From Leptolyngbya sp. SIOISBB (GTDB taxonomy: Bacteria > Cyanobacteriota > Cyanobacteriia > Phormidesmidales > Phormidesmidaceae), in contig JAAHII010000001.1 in assembly GCA_010671905.1 (NCBI GenBank), positions 1,426,001 to 1,490,000 of the forward strand: DNA of 64,000 bases, read 5' to 3'. The position numbers and the translations under genes were made by a program. Shown piece by piece: positions 45,488 through 54,030 of the stretch; within the stretch, counting starts at the first letter, position 1, and every line of letters starts with the position of its first letter. A model generated the notes under the pieces. That model worked only from the letters and a program-made list of their open reading frames with translations. It did not search any database and had not been told where the DNA came from.

Positions 45488-46030
45488 CTAACTGTCGGAG
45501 TCTAAAATGCGCACCCCCACGGTGCTGGTATAAAAGCTGTAAAGATCACCCTCAATCTGGATTTGGGTACCGATTTTCACGGGGCTGTTGCCGACTACTG
45601 GACCATTAGCGGTAATCAGAGCGTCATCGGCAAGGGTGATGAGCATATCGATGGTGTAATTCAGCTCAGGACGTGGATCTGGAAAAGATTTGACCGTGCC
45701 ATCGGGCTGCGGTACAGCCTGACTGCGGGGCAGCTTTTGTACATCCTTGATGCGGACTTCGCCGTGGGGCTGGTTGCGAATGATGACGTTAGTCGTTTCC
45801 GACTCTTTGAGTGTTTGAAATAAATCTTCGGGGTCAGACACCGTCAAGCCGCGCACCATCACATCCACTTCGACGGGCTTAGTGTCGCCACCCCCCACCT
45901 GAGCGACTGAGCCCCCCGTGCCCGGAAAAATGAAGATACCCACCAACACCATCAAAATGACAAGGGCGGCACCAATGTCCAGCAGACTAACCTTGCCAAA
46001 CAGCCGACCTTTTGCATCTAAAATTTGCAT
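45488..46030 (-). CDS. DUF4330 domain-containing protein
   Basis: A 180-residue protein typical of cyanobacteria. It has MQILDAKGRLFGKVSLLDIG, then one membrane anchor (ALVILMVLVGIFIFPGTG), then a soluble part with VEVDVMVRGLTVSDPEDLF, a PELNYTIDMLI strand and VKIGTQIQIEGDLYSF near the end. The function is unknown. It heads a short unit with the membrane protein gene at 45118 and is divergent from the M48 protease. Confidence 0.85.
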   Translation of the reverse strand: MQILDAKGRLFGKVSLLDIGAALVILMVLVGIFIFPGTGGSVAQVGGGDTKPVEVDVMVRGLTVSDPEDLFQTLKESETTNVIIRNQPHGEVRIKDVQKLPRSQAVPQPDGTVKSFPDPRPELNYTIDMLITLADDALITANGPVVGNSPVKIGTQIQIEGDLYSFYTSTVGVRILDSDS

Positions 46031-46320
46031 ATCTTCATTCCCTTAAGTTAGAGCAGCAGCTCAAAAGTGCCTGCCAACCATCTCTGCAACCGTTATCTAG
46101 CCAGACTTTAAAACTTCACTCGCTAGCATAGAGTGACTAGTCACTGGGCCTGACACTGTGGAGATTGACTTGATGTCACCAAAGAGATATTTAATCACCC
46201 CACGGGCAACCTAGACGCAAATTTTAACGTCATTGAGAGTTAGGTAGTCAATTTAGGCACTCTACACGTGGGTAAAGGCGTGTGGAAACTCAGCACACCG
46301 CTAGGGGCAGGAATAAAATT

Positions 46321-47166
46321 ATGGATTATCTCAAGCAATCAATACGTCGGTTGGGTAAGCGCTGTCTGTATGGGGCGATCGCACTCATCGTCGCGACCGG
46401 ATTGGTCGCCACAACACCACAGCCCTCCAAGGCTGACATCAATCTTTTTGATCTGATTTTCAATGGCATTCAATATATTCAATTATCGAACCTCAGCAAT
46501 GAGCAGGAAGTTGATTTAGGTCAACAAACTGATCGCGCCCTCAAACGTCAAGGTGTTCGCATTTACAATCGCAACCCCGAAGTGGTGAACTACGTGAATG
46601 AAATCGGCCAGCGATTGGCCGCAACCAGCGATCGCACTAACATTCCTTACACGTTTCAAATCGTGCAGGATGATAGCATCAACGCCTTTGCCACCTCGGG
46701 CGGATTCGTCTACCTCCACACGGGATTGATTCGCGCCGCTGACACTGAAGCAGAACTGGCTGGCGTCATTGCCCACGAAATTGGCCATATTGTCGGTCGG
46801 CACTCAGTCAACCGCATGCGAGAAATCACCTTAGCTAATGGCATCGTCGGGGCACTTGGGGTGTCGCAAGACGATTTGGTCAACATTGGCGTGCAGTTGG
46901 CTTTATTTTTGCCCAATAGCCGGACAGCTGAGTATGAGGCGGATGAATTGGGCTACTTCAACATGGGCCGAGCCGGTTATGACCAGCGAGGCTTGATTTC
47001 CTTTATGGAAAATCTGAGTGGTGGCACCCCAGAATTCTTTAGTACTCACCCTGATCCAGGCAACCGAGTCAATCGCCTAAGGGAAATGTACGCCGAATCG
47101 CATCAGGCTGGAGCAACCTACGGCAATAATCCGGAAATCTATCGCTCTAAAATGAGCAGTCTGTAG
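46321..47166 (+). CDS. M48 family metalloprotease
   Basis: A 281-residue exported zinc protease. The signal peptide is residues 1-38 (ALIVATGLVATTPQPSKAD). Zinc motif VIAHEIGHIVGRHS gives HExxH with the catalytic Glu; the third ligand is the Glu in TAEYEADELG. STHPDPGNRVNRL is the usual M48 tail. It is related to BepA/LoiP-type envelope quality-control proteases, which is the likely role. ATG 46321 starts the signal peptide. Its last 20 bp overlap the 3' end of the convergent coaX gene. Confidence 0.9.
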   Translation: MDYLKQSIRRLGKRCLYGAIALIVATGLVATTPQPSKADINLFDLIFNGIQYIQLSNLSNEQEVDLGQQTDRALKRQGVRIYNRNPEVVNYVNEIGQRLAATSDRTNIPYTFQIVQDDSINAFATSGGFVYLHTGLIRAADTEAELAGVIAHEIGHIVGRHSVNRMREITLANGIVGALGVSQDDLVNIGVQLALFLPNSRTAEYEADELGYFNMGRAGYDQRGLISFMENLSGGTPEFFSTHPDPGNRVNRLREMYAESHQAGATYGNNPEIYRSKMSSL

Positions 47167-48001
47167 TCAACCGATACCGCCGCCAGCAACCGAGTCCTAA
47201 AAACGTTAAATCAGGTTCTAGGGTAATGTCAGCGAGCAATTGGCGCTGTTGAGACCACTGGCAAAGTTGGGCGCCGTCACCACCGGTCAGCACAACTTTG
47301 CCGTTCTTATACTCCTGCCGCCAAGCCTGCACATATTCCGTGATGGTCGCTAAGGTGCCATAGACAATGCCACTCCGCAGGGCATCGGCAGTGTTCACCG
47401 CCCAGCGCGGCGGCAGGGTGTCCTCAGGATAGGTAGCGGGCAGCGTTGCCGTTTGGTGAGCCAGGGTAGAGAACTGGGTGGTCAGCCCCGGCAAAATTGC
47501 GCCACCAATGAAGCGTCCGGTGCTACCCGCTGTGAACGTCAGGGCCGTACCGGCATCGATTACCAGCACGGGCCAGCCGATGAAATCACCGGCCCCCAGC
47601 AAATTCAAAGCTCGATCAATGCCCAGGGTGGGATACAGATTCGCGAGGGGAACTTCACTTAGGGTGACCTCTCGCAAGTCTGAATAGGTCCGCCACAGAG
47701 CCGTCTGCGTCGGTACAACGGAGGCACAGTACAGCGGCAACGGGGCGGAGGCAGCAGCGATCTCGCCGAAAGCAGCGGACATCTCGCTAGCCCCAGGTTG
47801 ATCATCCATGAGCGATCGCCAAGCGGAGGTATCAAAGTTCTGCGGCATCAACGCTGTCGCTTGTGCCGCTGTCACATGATTTGTATGCCAGACTCCTTGC
47901 AATCGCTGCTGGTGAAACAAACCCCAATGGAGTCGGGTATTACCCACCACCAGCCCCAGCCAGGGGGCATCCAACTTAGCAGCCAGTGGTGATTTAGGCA
48001 T
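47147..48001 (-). CDS. coaX: Type III pantothenate kinase
   Basis: Phosphorylates pantothenate in the first step of CoA synthesis. The 284-residue protein has the ASKHA-fold signatures WLGLVVGNTRLHWG (P-loop-like; the usual D-x-GN is V-x-GN here), VLVIDAGTALTFT, RFIGGAILPGL and VLTGGDGAQL. Length and motifs fit CoaX. ATG 48001 overlaps the glycerate kinase stop by 8 bp, so translation is coupled. An ATG at 48025 in frame is possible. The gene converges on the M48 gene with a 20-bp overlap. Confidence 0.9.
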   Translation of the reverse strand: MPKSPLAAKLDAPWLGLVVGNTRLHWGLFHQQRLQGVWHTNHVTAAQATALMPQNFDTSAWRSLMDDQPGASEMSAAFGEIAAASAPLPLYCASVVPTQTALWRTYSDLREVTLSEVPLANLYPTLGIDRALNLLGAGDFIGWPVLVIDAGTALTFTAGSTGRFIGGAILPGLTTQFSTLAHQTATLPATYPEDTLPPRWAVNTADALRSGIVYGTLATITEYVQAWRQEYKNGKVVLTGGDGAQLCQWSQQRQLLADITLEPDLTFLGLGCWRRYRLTTDCSF

Positions 48002-49262
48002 CGATAAGAATGGCGCGAAAATCATTCACATTGGTCAGGGTCGGCCCCGTTTCCACCAGCGCATCCAACTGCTGGAAAAAGGAGTAGCTGTCGTGGGCGG
48101 CCAGAAAGTCACTGGCATTGAGACCGCGATCGCGTCCCTGCTGCAAAATCTCTGGCCCAATGATGGCCCCCGCATTGTCTTCACTGCCGTCAATGCCGTC
48201 AGTATCACAGGCGATCGCCCAGACCTTTTTCTGGCCTTTGAGGGCCACTGCCAGAGACAGCAAAAATTCGCTATTGCGCCCGCCCTTACCAGCCTTCCCC
48301 GTCACCGTCACCGTCGTTTCGCCCCCTGAGAGAATGATGCAGGGCGGCGCGATCGGTTGCCCATACTGTGTGGCTTGCTGCGCAATTCCCGCGTGAACAA
48401 TTCCCACTTGTCGCGCTTCACCTTCAATCGCACTGCCGAGAATCAGCGGCGTGTAACCCAGCTCCTGCGACCGTTTAGCGACGGCAACTAACGACTGCTG
48501 AGGGGCCGCAATCAGGTGATTGGTGGTGGTACTCAGACGCTTATCGCCTGGCTGCAACACCGGGTTGGAATTTTTCTGTAGGTAATTCATCACGGCCGCT
48601 GGCACCGGCAAATTGTATTTCTGCAGGATGCGGAGGGCATCTTGCGCCGTCGCCGTGTCACCAACCGTGGGTCCAGAGGCGATCGCTCGCAAATCATCCC
48701 CCGGCACATCCGAAATCAGCAGCGATACGACTTGGGCCGGATACGCCGCCGCCGCCAACCGCCCCCCGCTAGAGCGCGAAAGAGTCTTGCGCACTGCATT
48801 CATTTCGCCAATATCTGCGCCCGATCGCAGGAGCTGGCGATTAAGCTCCGCCAGCACATCTAGCCCGATGCCCTCAGGGGGCAATGTCAATAGCGCTGAG
48901 CCCCCACCGGAAATTAAGCAGATCACCAAATCTTCTGCCCCTAGCGGCGCTACCGTGGCTAAAATGCGCTCGGCAGCAGCCATGCCCTTCGCATCCGGGA
49001 CCGGGTGGGCCGCTTCTAGCACTTCCACGACCTGCGTTGTGGCACCGTGACCATAGCGAGTCACGACGACTCCTGATAGCGGTTTCGGCCAGGCTTGCTC
49101 AACTACTCGCGCCATCGCTGCCGCCGATTTACCAGCCCCGACGACCACCGTTTTACCCTTGGGGGGAGCCGGTAAAAATGCCGGGATCCGACGATCAGGC
49201 TGGGCGGCGGCCACCGCTGTGTCAAATAGTTGGCGCAAAATCTCGTTAGGAGACATAGGCAT
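47994..49262 (-). CDS. Glycerate kinase, GckA/TtuD type (DUF4147-MOFRL)
   Basis: Phosphorylates D-glycerate, probably to 2-phosphoglycerate; in cyanobacteria this can serve photorespiratory glycolate salvage. The 422-residue protein has VVVGAGKSAAAMARV, CLISGGGSALLTLPPEG, LLISDVPGDDLRAIASGPT and, in the C-terminal MOFRL domain, IILSGGETTVTV and CDTDGIDGSEDNAGAII. ATG 49262 and ATG 49256 are both possible. It heads a two-gene unit with coaX. Confidence 0.88.
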   Translation of the reverse strand: MPMSPNEILRQLFDTAVAAAQPDRRIPAFLPAPPKGKTVVVGAGKSAAAMARVVEQAWPKPLSGVVVTRYGHGATTQVVEVLEAAHPVPDAKGMAAAERILATVAPLGAEDLVICLISGGGSALLTLPPEGIGLDVLAELNRQLLRSGADIGEMNAVRKTLSRSSGGRLAAAAYPAQVVSLLISDVPGDDLRAIASGPTVGDTATAQDALRILQKYNLPVPAAVMNYLQKNSNPVLQPGDKRLSTTTNHLIAAPQQSLVAVAKRSQELGYTPLILGSAIEGEARQVGIVHAGIAQQATQYGQPIAPPCIILSGGETTVTVTGKAGKGGRNSEFLLSLAVALKGQKKVWAIACDTDGIDGSEDNAGAIIGPEILQQGRDRGLNASDFLAAHDSYSFFQQLDALVETGPTLTNVNDFRAILIDA

Positions 49263-49477
49263 CCCGACTCAGTGACCGCATTATGCCAAATTCAGATACA
49301 GCCGTCGGAAATAGACGCTACCGCCCCAAGACAGTCCCGACTAACGTTACAGACATGGTGCCACCCAAATAACCTATCCTCAATGCCTCAGCGCCCGTTG
49401 CTTGAGGCCATCACCCATCATCCTCAAAAGCCTTGAGCGGCCAGCATCAACGCGCGCAAAAGCGAAAGCTGCTGACC

Positions 49478-49520
49478 GCTTATGGAAAGGAATTTAACCG
49501 CTCAATGATGACAACTTCTA
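49478..49520 (+). mobile_element. Right-end fragment of the 132-bp element (copy D)
   Basis: This stretch aligns with the right end of the 132-bp element, including AATTTAACCG and ATGATGACAA before a terminal CTAG. Its CTAG (49517-49520) is also the left CTAG of the full copy at 49518. The left part is not recognisable. It suggests that copy C landed in the end of an older, decayed copy. Confidence 0.6.
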
Positions 49521-49649
49521 GGGCGCATCATCAATTAAGCCCAGAAAGCTTGAGGAATGAGCACTACAGCGCCCTCATTTATTCAACAGGCTAGGGGCTG
49601 TAACCCCTTCATAATAAGGATTTGACCGCCAAATAATAACAACCCCTAG
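49518..49649 (+). mobile_element. 132-bp MITE-like element, copy C
   Basis: Full-length copy, same orientation as copy B and reverse to copy A, with CTAG at both ends. The right-hand CTAG supplies the TAG stop codon (49646-49648, minus strand) of the coiled-coil gene. Internal words shared with the other copies include AACAGGCTAGGGGCT and AAGGATTT. No coding capacity. Confidence 0.8.
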
Positions 49650-49984
49650 TAGTCCAGCGTCACCGTTTTATAAGGGTCAGTTGTTCCTGGTGTGGCCGGT
49701 GGATACACGATGCTATTGGGCTCTGACAGTGATAACTGAGGGGTGGCTGAGGTTTCGCCCAAGGCCTGTGCTTGACCGTTAAGAGCGATCATCTCTTGCT
49801 CTAAAGCTGCCAAGCGGTTTTGGAGGAGAGTACGGCGCTTGGCCAGACTGTCGAGTTCTTGCTGCAGGCGTTTTTTCTCAACGGTGAGCTTGTAGATACT
49901 CAGATAATGAGATGACTCCGACTGCTGCCGAGGCATCGTACTGATTTTGGGGTTGATGCGGCTAGGAGGGCGAGAAAATGACAT
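49646..49984 (-). CDS. Hypothetical coiled-coil protein
   Basis: A 112-residue protein. A basic, Pro/Ser-rich start (MSFSRPPSRINPKISTMPRQ) leads into a strong coiled coil over residues 30-75 (YKLTVEKKRLQQELDSLAKR, then LLQNRLAALEQEM). A disordered tail ends in Tyr. I recall similar cyanobacterial proteins, some annotated as gas-vesicle associated, but there are no gvp genes here and I would not assign that role. The frame continues upstream to 50101, but ATG 49984 gives the family-like start. The stop codon lies within the right end of the MITE-like element. Confidence 0.7.
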   Translation of the reverse strand: MSFSRPPSRINPKISTMPRQQSESSHYLSIYKLTVEKKRLQQELDSLAKRRTLLQNRLAALEQEMIALNGQAQALGETSATPQLSLSEPNSIVYPPATPGTTDPYKTVTLDY

Positions 49985-51080
49985 GAATTTATTTAGTGGG
50001 GCGATCAAGCAACAGCCTATGGAAACGGTGGCAAATTCAGCCTGCCACAATCTACGACCAGCTGTGCTCAGAGCATACCCATTTCTGCCTGCTCGCCCCA
50101 CAATCCATTGTATTTTTGCGCGTTTGATGGGTTACTGAAATTCACCCTTACAAACGGAGAAACTTCACGTTTTTCCCTGAGCCCTGGCCCAAGTAAAGGC
50201 ACTCATTTTTAGAAATTCAACAGCCAATCTCCATGACGGCTTTAAGACTTGCTCAATCAAGCTACTTTCTGCCCCCGTCACCCTCGAAGAGTTGAGCGCG
50301 AGTCTCCACAAAAACGATCTCAGCTCAGTGCCAACCTTTTTGCTACCAATAGAGTAACAGATCAACTCATTCATCCAAATAAAAATACTCATCACTAATT
50401 TTTAAAATTTGAAATCTCCAGCCCCTTTCCCTGGCTCCTGTACCAAGATCTTTTGGCACAACGGTTTTCAATCATTAAGGTGTCAAGAGAGTTATCTGAG
50501 GTGCTGCCCATGGCGAACCCAGGCTGTTTAACAGGACTCTCTCCGCAATCTTAATCCCATCTTTCAGGCGCAGCCGTGGATGGCCCTTACGCTGGATACT
50601 AGATGGACGACACCACCTGCAGACATTTTTGTTTAACAGCAAGTTTCAAAATATTTCAGTCTCACGGAGGAAAAGCGATCGCAAACAAAAGCCGGTTATT
50701 GTATAAGCAATATATTCAATGAATTCGAATCCATATCGGGCACCGAATTCTGAAATAGCCTCATGAGATTTCCTCTCTAGAAAAGAGAAAATACTTCTCA
50801 GGCACTATCTTGAGCATGGATAAAACTGTTCAAAAAAACGGAGTCTATTGATTGGCGAGAGTTATCTAACTCGGTCTGATAGACGATCTCTAGACATCCT
50901 CAATCACAGAGAGCTTGCACGGTATTAATGTGCTAGTTCTGCAGTAATTTATCGCTCCTATGAGGATAACTCCGGCAAAGCCTTAAGGCCCCCTTGATGA
51001 TTTTGAGCCCTGAATTAAAAGTACTGATTGGATTTGAAAGTTCTTTAAAGCCCTATATCCATTAACTCTAAGGAGTCGCT
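49985..51080. other. Long gene-poor region, 1.1 kb
   Basis: No gene with coding character is visible on either strand. GAGAGTTATCT occurs at 50487-50497 and 50857-50867. Short AT-rich inverted repeats lie near 50700-50740. A regulatory RNA is possible but I cannot support one. The 3' end carries the ribosome site of the next gene. Confidence 0.4.
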
Positions 51081-51299
51081 ATGGGCAAGATTGATACCCT
51101 CCACAAGGACCAACAACACCTTCAAGCAGAGCCCAAAGATCTCCTGCAGGTGCTAACGCTGGTGCCGCAGTCCTTCATTGACTTGGCCCAAGAATATGGC
51201 TTTGAGCGGCATCAACGGATTTATGCTTGCCCGGTAAATTTTGTCGATAATGCCCGTCCCTGCCCCAGCTTTTTAGAAGCCTGGTTAGGAGATGGTTAA
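51081..51299 (+). CDS. Small hypothetical protein with strong ribosome site
   Basis: A 72-residue soluble protein: MGKIDTLHKDQQHLQAEPKD, then LLQVLTLVPQSFIDLAQEYG and RIYACPVNFVDNARPCPSFL. Two Cys in its last third. An AAGGAG site lies 7 bp before the ATG, which is the main reason to trust it. It is isolated between two gene-poor stretches of about 1.1 and 0.9 kb. I do not recognise a family. Confidence 0.6.
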   Translation: MGKIDTLHKDQQHLQAEPKDLLQVLTLVPQSFIDLAQEYGFERHQRIYACPVNFVDNARPCPSFLEAWLGDG

Positions 51300-52172
51300 T
51301 TTAGGGCGACGAAAAGAGCTCAGTTCTGAATCATTCGGATATTGCATTTGCCAATAGGTACGTGCTGGAATCACTTGCTAGCAAGACTTCTATCCTGTCC
51401 TGATCACTCTGCCTTCGCGGCTGGATGACCAATGATCGCCTTTGGGCATGATCTAGATTTCTCAGCGTTGATAGGGCTGGCAAATAGTTAATCAGGCTTG
51501 TAACTCTAGAAGTTCTAGAGTCGCATTATTGTGCGGGTCTAGGGATAATGGCTATCTACCAAGTGTGGCCTTCATCCCAAGAATCGGCAGTGACACCCGT
51601 TCCAAAACCTTGTTGCCCACTCTCACTCCTCTATGCCTTCACTCATTGCCCTAATGGCAGGGGCTGCTGCAATACCGTTAACAGGCATTGATGCCCAGAA
51701 ATGTAAACTTTCATGGCTTACGCCCATCAGCAGCTAAATGAGACGGTGGCGATGTCAAGATCTTTGCACATCGTCACAGAAGTAGCCTGATGACGGCAGT
51801 TCGCCGTGATTAGAGCTAATATTGACGGGATTCCGGGGCTCTTCAAAACTTTGCTGAAGAGAATTTTCTACAAAGTTTTGCTCAGACCTTCAGGGTGATT
51901 CCCCTCACGCTATGTAAGGAGAAATAAGTTAGATCAGCTTAAGAGGATCATGCTCCTTCCCTTGATCTACTGCTGTTGTTGGGCTGGGGATTACTGACGG
52001 AGCGGCTAGCGTCCGAGGTTTCTGAATAGACTCACTCGATAGCTGAATTCCAACCGCTAGCAAACTCATGACTGTCGGCATTGAGCTGCAGTTAAGGGAT
52101 GTTGTTAGCAGTAATCTGATGCATCGATTTTCTGAATTTTGTGGTTTGCAGTCGAGAGAGTGAGTCGTGCAG
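51300..52172. other. Gene-poor region with structured repeats, 0.87 kb
   Basis: No credible gene. ACTCTAGAA-G-TTCTAGAGT at 51503-51521 is a perfect 9-bp inverted repeat around one base. At 51839-51880 two stems interlock: CTCTTC with GAAGAG, and CAAAACTTTG with CAAAGTTTTG. The MuiA-like gene follows and its promoter should lie here. Confidence 0.5.
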
Positions 52173-53768
52173 ATGCCTGATATTGGTTCCGTGGGGGAAA
52201 TCATTGCGGTTGATACGGAGATTGTGGCGGTCACTGTCTATCCTGAACAAGCGCGGGTGACGCGTCAGGGACAGCTAGAGGTGCAACAACCCCAAGTAAC
52301 TTTAGATATTGGGCCATTGCCTGCGACGCTAGCGCCTCCTAGTATTCAGGCTTATGCCCGGGGCACCGCTCAGGTCACAGTTCAAAAACCGACGCTGAAA
52401 CCTCTATTCCGCAATGACGAATGGCGGCATCAAGAACGCGAATTGAGCGATCGCTTTCACCAAGCAGAAACCGATTTTCACCTCTCTAAAGACACCATCG
52501 CCGGGCTGCAACAGCAACAGACATTTTTGCAATCGCTAGCAGACAACTCTGCGCTTACCTTTGCCCAGGGGTTAGCCCAACAAACCACTGATTTGACTCA
52601 CGTCTCAGATTTTACGAGCTTTTTAGAACAAACTCATCAGCGCATCGGTGAAGCGATCGCGGTTCAAGAGCGCCGCAAGCAGAACCTGGATCAGCAACTG
52701 CAACAGGCTCGCCAAGTCTTGCAACTGTTTAAGGCGAGTGGCAAAACGCCGAAATACCACATCCTATTGCCCCTGGTTGTGCAGCAGCCGGGCGTGGTTG
52801 AGCTCAGCATTGTTTATGACGTCACCGAGGCAAAGTGGCAACCGGCCTACGATGTCCGTCTCCAGGCCGGTCATCCAAGTTTGCAGATTGACTGCATTGC
52901 TGAAGTCCAACAAAATACCGGTGAAGATTGGCGGAAAGTTAATCTCAAGGTCTCAACCGCTCTGCCTGATAAGACACCTGCCATTCCCGATGCGAGTCTG
53001 CCTAGCCGCCCGGCCGCCATTGAGGCTAAAACAGTGAAGTCCTCGGGAGCGAGTCGACTTCAGGGTAAGTCGGGCAAAGCGGTGCTAGATGAAGCCTACC
53101 GTATGCTGGGCGCTCTACCTGGGAGTGAGATTCCACCACAAAAGGAAGAAGACAGCCTGGGCGAAGCCATGCTGCAACCGGCCAACGCCATTATTTGTTT
53201 CGTGGCTCCGGTGGTGGGGCAAGTACTCAGTGGTGGCGAAGTGCATCGAGTGCCGGTCGGGCAATTGCAACTAGAGAGTCGACTGACTTATGTCGCGCTG
53301 CCCCAGCGTTGTAGCTCGGCATATCTCTGTGCTGCGCTAACCAATCCGCCGGATAAGTGGCCCCTTCTGCCAGGGACAGCTCATCTCTTCCGTGATGGGG
53401 GGTATGTGGGGGCGGAAACCTTTGATTATGTAGGGCCTGGGGCGTCCTTCCAACTCAGTCTCGGACTGGATGAGCGAGTGCCCATTCAACGAGAACTCGT
53501 GACTCAAAAAACGGAGTCTGATACAACGGGTCGCGATCTCAGGGCATATCGTTTGACGATTCACAATCCGTTTGACCATGCCATTGATGTCACCGTAGTT
53601 GAGCAAATTCCCATTAGTCGCTCTGAAGACGTAGTTGTGCAAATTACCCGTGCCCAACCATCAGCCAACCTGGGAGAAAAAGGCCAATGTCAGTGGTTGG
53701 TTCAACTGGCACCGCAGACATCGGAACACATTTTTTATGAGTATGAGGTCAAGTCTGCTCCTATGTGA
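52173..53768 (+). CDS. MuiA family protein (DUF4139)
   Basis: A 531-residue protein similar to mucoidy inhibitor A. It begins with the DUF4140 part (IVAVTVYPEQARVTRQGQLE, then LDIGPLPATL), then a coiled coil at about 85-190 and the DUF4139 beta-domain (VVELSIVYDVTEAKWQPAYD, then QNTGEDWRKVNLKVSTALP). An insertion of about 90 residues separates the DUF4139 halves, and the end is HIFYEYEVKSAPM. No signal peptide is evident. The biochemical function is unknown. ATG 52173 is preferred over GTG 52167. Stands alone. Confidence 0.82.
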   Translation: MPDIGSVGEIIAVDTEIVAVTVYPEQARVTRQGQLEVQQPQVTLDIGPLPATLAPPSIQAYARGTAQVTVQKPTLKPLFRNDEWRHQERELSDRFHQAETDFHLSKDTIAGLQQQQTFLQSLADNSALTFAQGLAQQTTDLTHVSDFTSFLEQTHQRIGEAIAVQERRKQNLDQQLQQARQVLQLFKASGKTPKYHILLPLVVQQPGVVELSIVYDVTEAKWQPAYDVRLQAGHPSLQIDCIAEVQQNTGEDWRKVNLKVSTALPDKTPAIPDASLPSRPAAIEAKTVKSSGASRLQGKSGKAVLDEAYRMLGALPGSEIPPQKEEDSLGEAMLQPANAIICFVAPVVGQVLSGGEVHRVPVGQLQLESRLTYVALPQRCSSAYLCAALTNPPDKWPLLPGTAHLFRDGGYVGAETFDYVGPGASFQLSLGLDERVPIQRELVTQKTESDTTGRDLRAYRLTIHNPFDHAIDVTVVEQIPISRSEDVVVQITRAQPSANLGEKGQCQWLVQLAPQTSEHIFYEYEVKSAPM

Positions 53769-54030
53769 CATTCTCGAATTTGCGCCCTTGTTCCCACAAC
53801 TAGAACTGTGTGGTGGATGGAGTGAACAGAAGAAATCGCCAAGAATGCTCTTGTAGATTGGTCGCCACCTTGACTGTTCTCCAGCTTGAGTAATCAGATA
53901 GGGTAAGCGATCGTTGAACTTAAAACTTTCAGAGCACGGAAACGTCTACTCAGTCAGGACTTGATTGCTGAATTCGGCACATGACTTTCGTGATGGCGGG
54001 GCTGAGGCTAACAGTCGTCAGGGCAACCAG

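Noticed and set aside
50165-50395. 76-residue minus-strand frame in the gene-poor region after 49985
   Set aside because: No recognisable motif, weak start and no neighbour support; coding character is not convincing.
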